Source: Pseudomonadota bacterium (GTDB taxonomy: Bacteria > Verrucomicrobiota > Verrucomicrobiia > Chthoniobacterales > UBA6821). From it: DNA of 6,247 nt. The position numbers and the translations under genes were made by a program. The stretch is taken from NCBI GenBank assembly GCA_009928265.1, contig RFPR01000122.1, positions 1-6,247 of the forward strand, read 5' to 3'. A model generated the notes under the pieces. It was not told the origin of the DNA. It ran no database searches and worked only from the letters and a program-made list of their open reading frames with translations. Positions 5,807 through 6,247 of the stretch are shown in pieces (positions within the stretch are counted from its first letter, which is position 1; each line of letters begins with the position of its first letter).

Positions 5807-6247
5807 ATGAGACGCACTCTCCTCCTGCTCCTGTTTCCCGTTCTGACTCTCCGGGCGGCTCCCACCGATCCGGTCGCCTCGTTTCAAGATGCCCTCGTAA
5901 GCACGGCCAAGATCGAGGGCCCTATACGCGGGAGCTGCACCGAGCAGGCCGGCATCCGGCGTTTTGAGGATTTTCTAGGGCACCTCGACGAGAAGACTGC
6001 ACGGGAGGAGACCGAGAAGGTCTATGCTCCCGACGCCTACCTCAACGACACCCTCAAGACGATTCACGGGGCCCCGTCCATCCGGGACTATTTCATCAAG
6101 ACGGCCAAGGGTCTCGATTCTATGACCGTGATCTTTGACGACCTGGCTGTCTCGGGTCGCAATTATTACTTCCGCTGGACCATGGACACCCGGATGAAAA
6201 AACTCGCTGCTGGCAAAACGGTGCGCACGATCGGTGTGACGCTCGTC
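5807..6247 (+). CDS. Secreted SnoaL/NTF2-like domain protein (3' end outside window)
   Basis: The frame is open from the ATG at 5807 to the window end (147 codons seen). AAGGGTGG at 5795-5802 is a good ribosome site. Residues 1-18 form a signal peptide: two Arg, then a leucine-rich core LLLLLFPVLTL, ending ..RAA before Pro-Thr-Asp, so the mature protein is periplasmic or secreted. From residue about 50 the sequence fits the SnoaL-like/NTF2 cone fold: a first helix RRFEDFLGHLDEKTAREETE (51-70), VYAPDAYLNDTLKTIHG (72-88), SIRDYFIKTAKGL (91-103), then strands with YFRWTMDTRMKKLAAGKTVR (121-140) and TIGVTLV. This fold serves as cyclase, isomerase or ligand-binding module; many members have no known reaction and none can be assigned here. 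Cys44 is the only cysteine in the visible part. It is transcribed away from the leftward operon. Confidence 0.8.
   Translation, partial: MRRTLLLLLFPVLTLRAAPTDPVASFQDALVSTAKIEGPIRGSCTEQAGIRRFEDFLGHLDEKTAREETEKVYAPDAYLNDTLKTIHGAPSIRDYFIKTAKGLDSMTVIFDDLAVSGRNYYFRWTMDTRMKKLAAGKTVRTIGVTLV

Noticed and set aside
5699..5887. 62-codon minus-strand frame spanning the divergent gap and the start of the SnoaL-like gene
   Set aside because: It overlaps a clear signal peptide gene with a good ribosome site, and its product shows no recognisable features.
1..6247. tRNA or rRNA genes, CRISPR arrays, insertion sequences, attachment sites
   Set aside because: Reading through the window I found no cloverleaf-like sequence, regularly spaced repeats, transposase-like product or terminal repeats; nearly all of the sequence is accounted for by coding genes.

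Overview
The window is a GC-rich, tightly packed stretch of bacterial chromosome. It carries eight protein genes, with no RNA genes, insertion sequences, phage genes or CRISPR arrays that I can see. The envelope proteins (a GT39-type glycosyltransferase, a BNR sialidase-like protein and an ABC-2 permease) would suit a Gram-negative bacterium. The high GC combined with a DUF2452-like protein makes something like a Verrucomicrobiota lineage plausible. That is only an impression; no marker gene is present to settle taxonomy.

Layout. The left part reads rightwards: the C-terminal part of an ABC-2 type permease (cut by the window edge), then a complete 552-residue GT39/ArnT-like membrane glycosyltransferase. 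The GT gene converges on a leftward block, and a near-perfect inverted repeat sits in the 30-bp gap between them. The leftward block (about 5726 down to 2316) holds five genes with gaps of 8 and 4 nt, an abutting or overlapping junction, and a 4-nt overlap, so it is very likely one operon. In transcription order these are a DUF2452-like small soluble protein, an N-terminally anchored BNR/Asp-box sialidase-like protein (COG4692 type), a 204-residue polytopic membrane protein of unknown function, a stand-alone STAS domain protein, and a cation diffusion facilitator (CDF)-like transporter. At the right edge a divergent rightward gene starts after about 80 bp. It encodes a signal-peptide-bearing SnoaL/NTF2-like protein and is cut by the window end.

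How they may work together. The left side could handle lipid-linked sugar transfer at the membrane, with the permease supplying or exporting an unknown substrate. The leftward operon pairs a membrane-anchored glycosidase-like protein and a partner membrane protein with a STAS switch protein and a CDF-like protein. The CDF-like protein lacks most of the usual metal ligands. This last pair, with its start and stop codons overlapping, is the most unusual part of the window. No anti-sigma kinase, phosphatase or sigma factor is encoded here, so the partner of the STAS protein is unknown.
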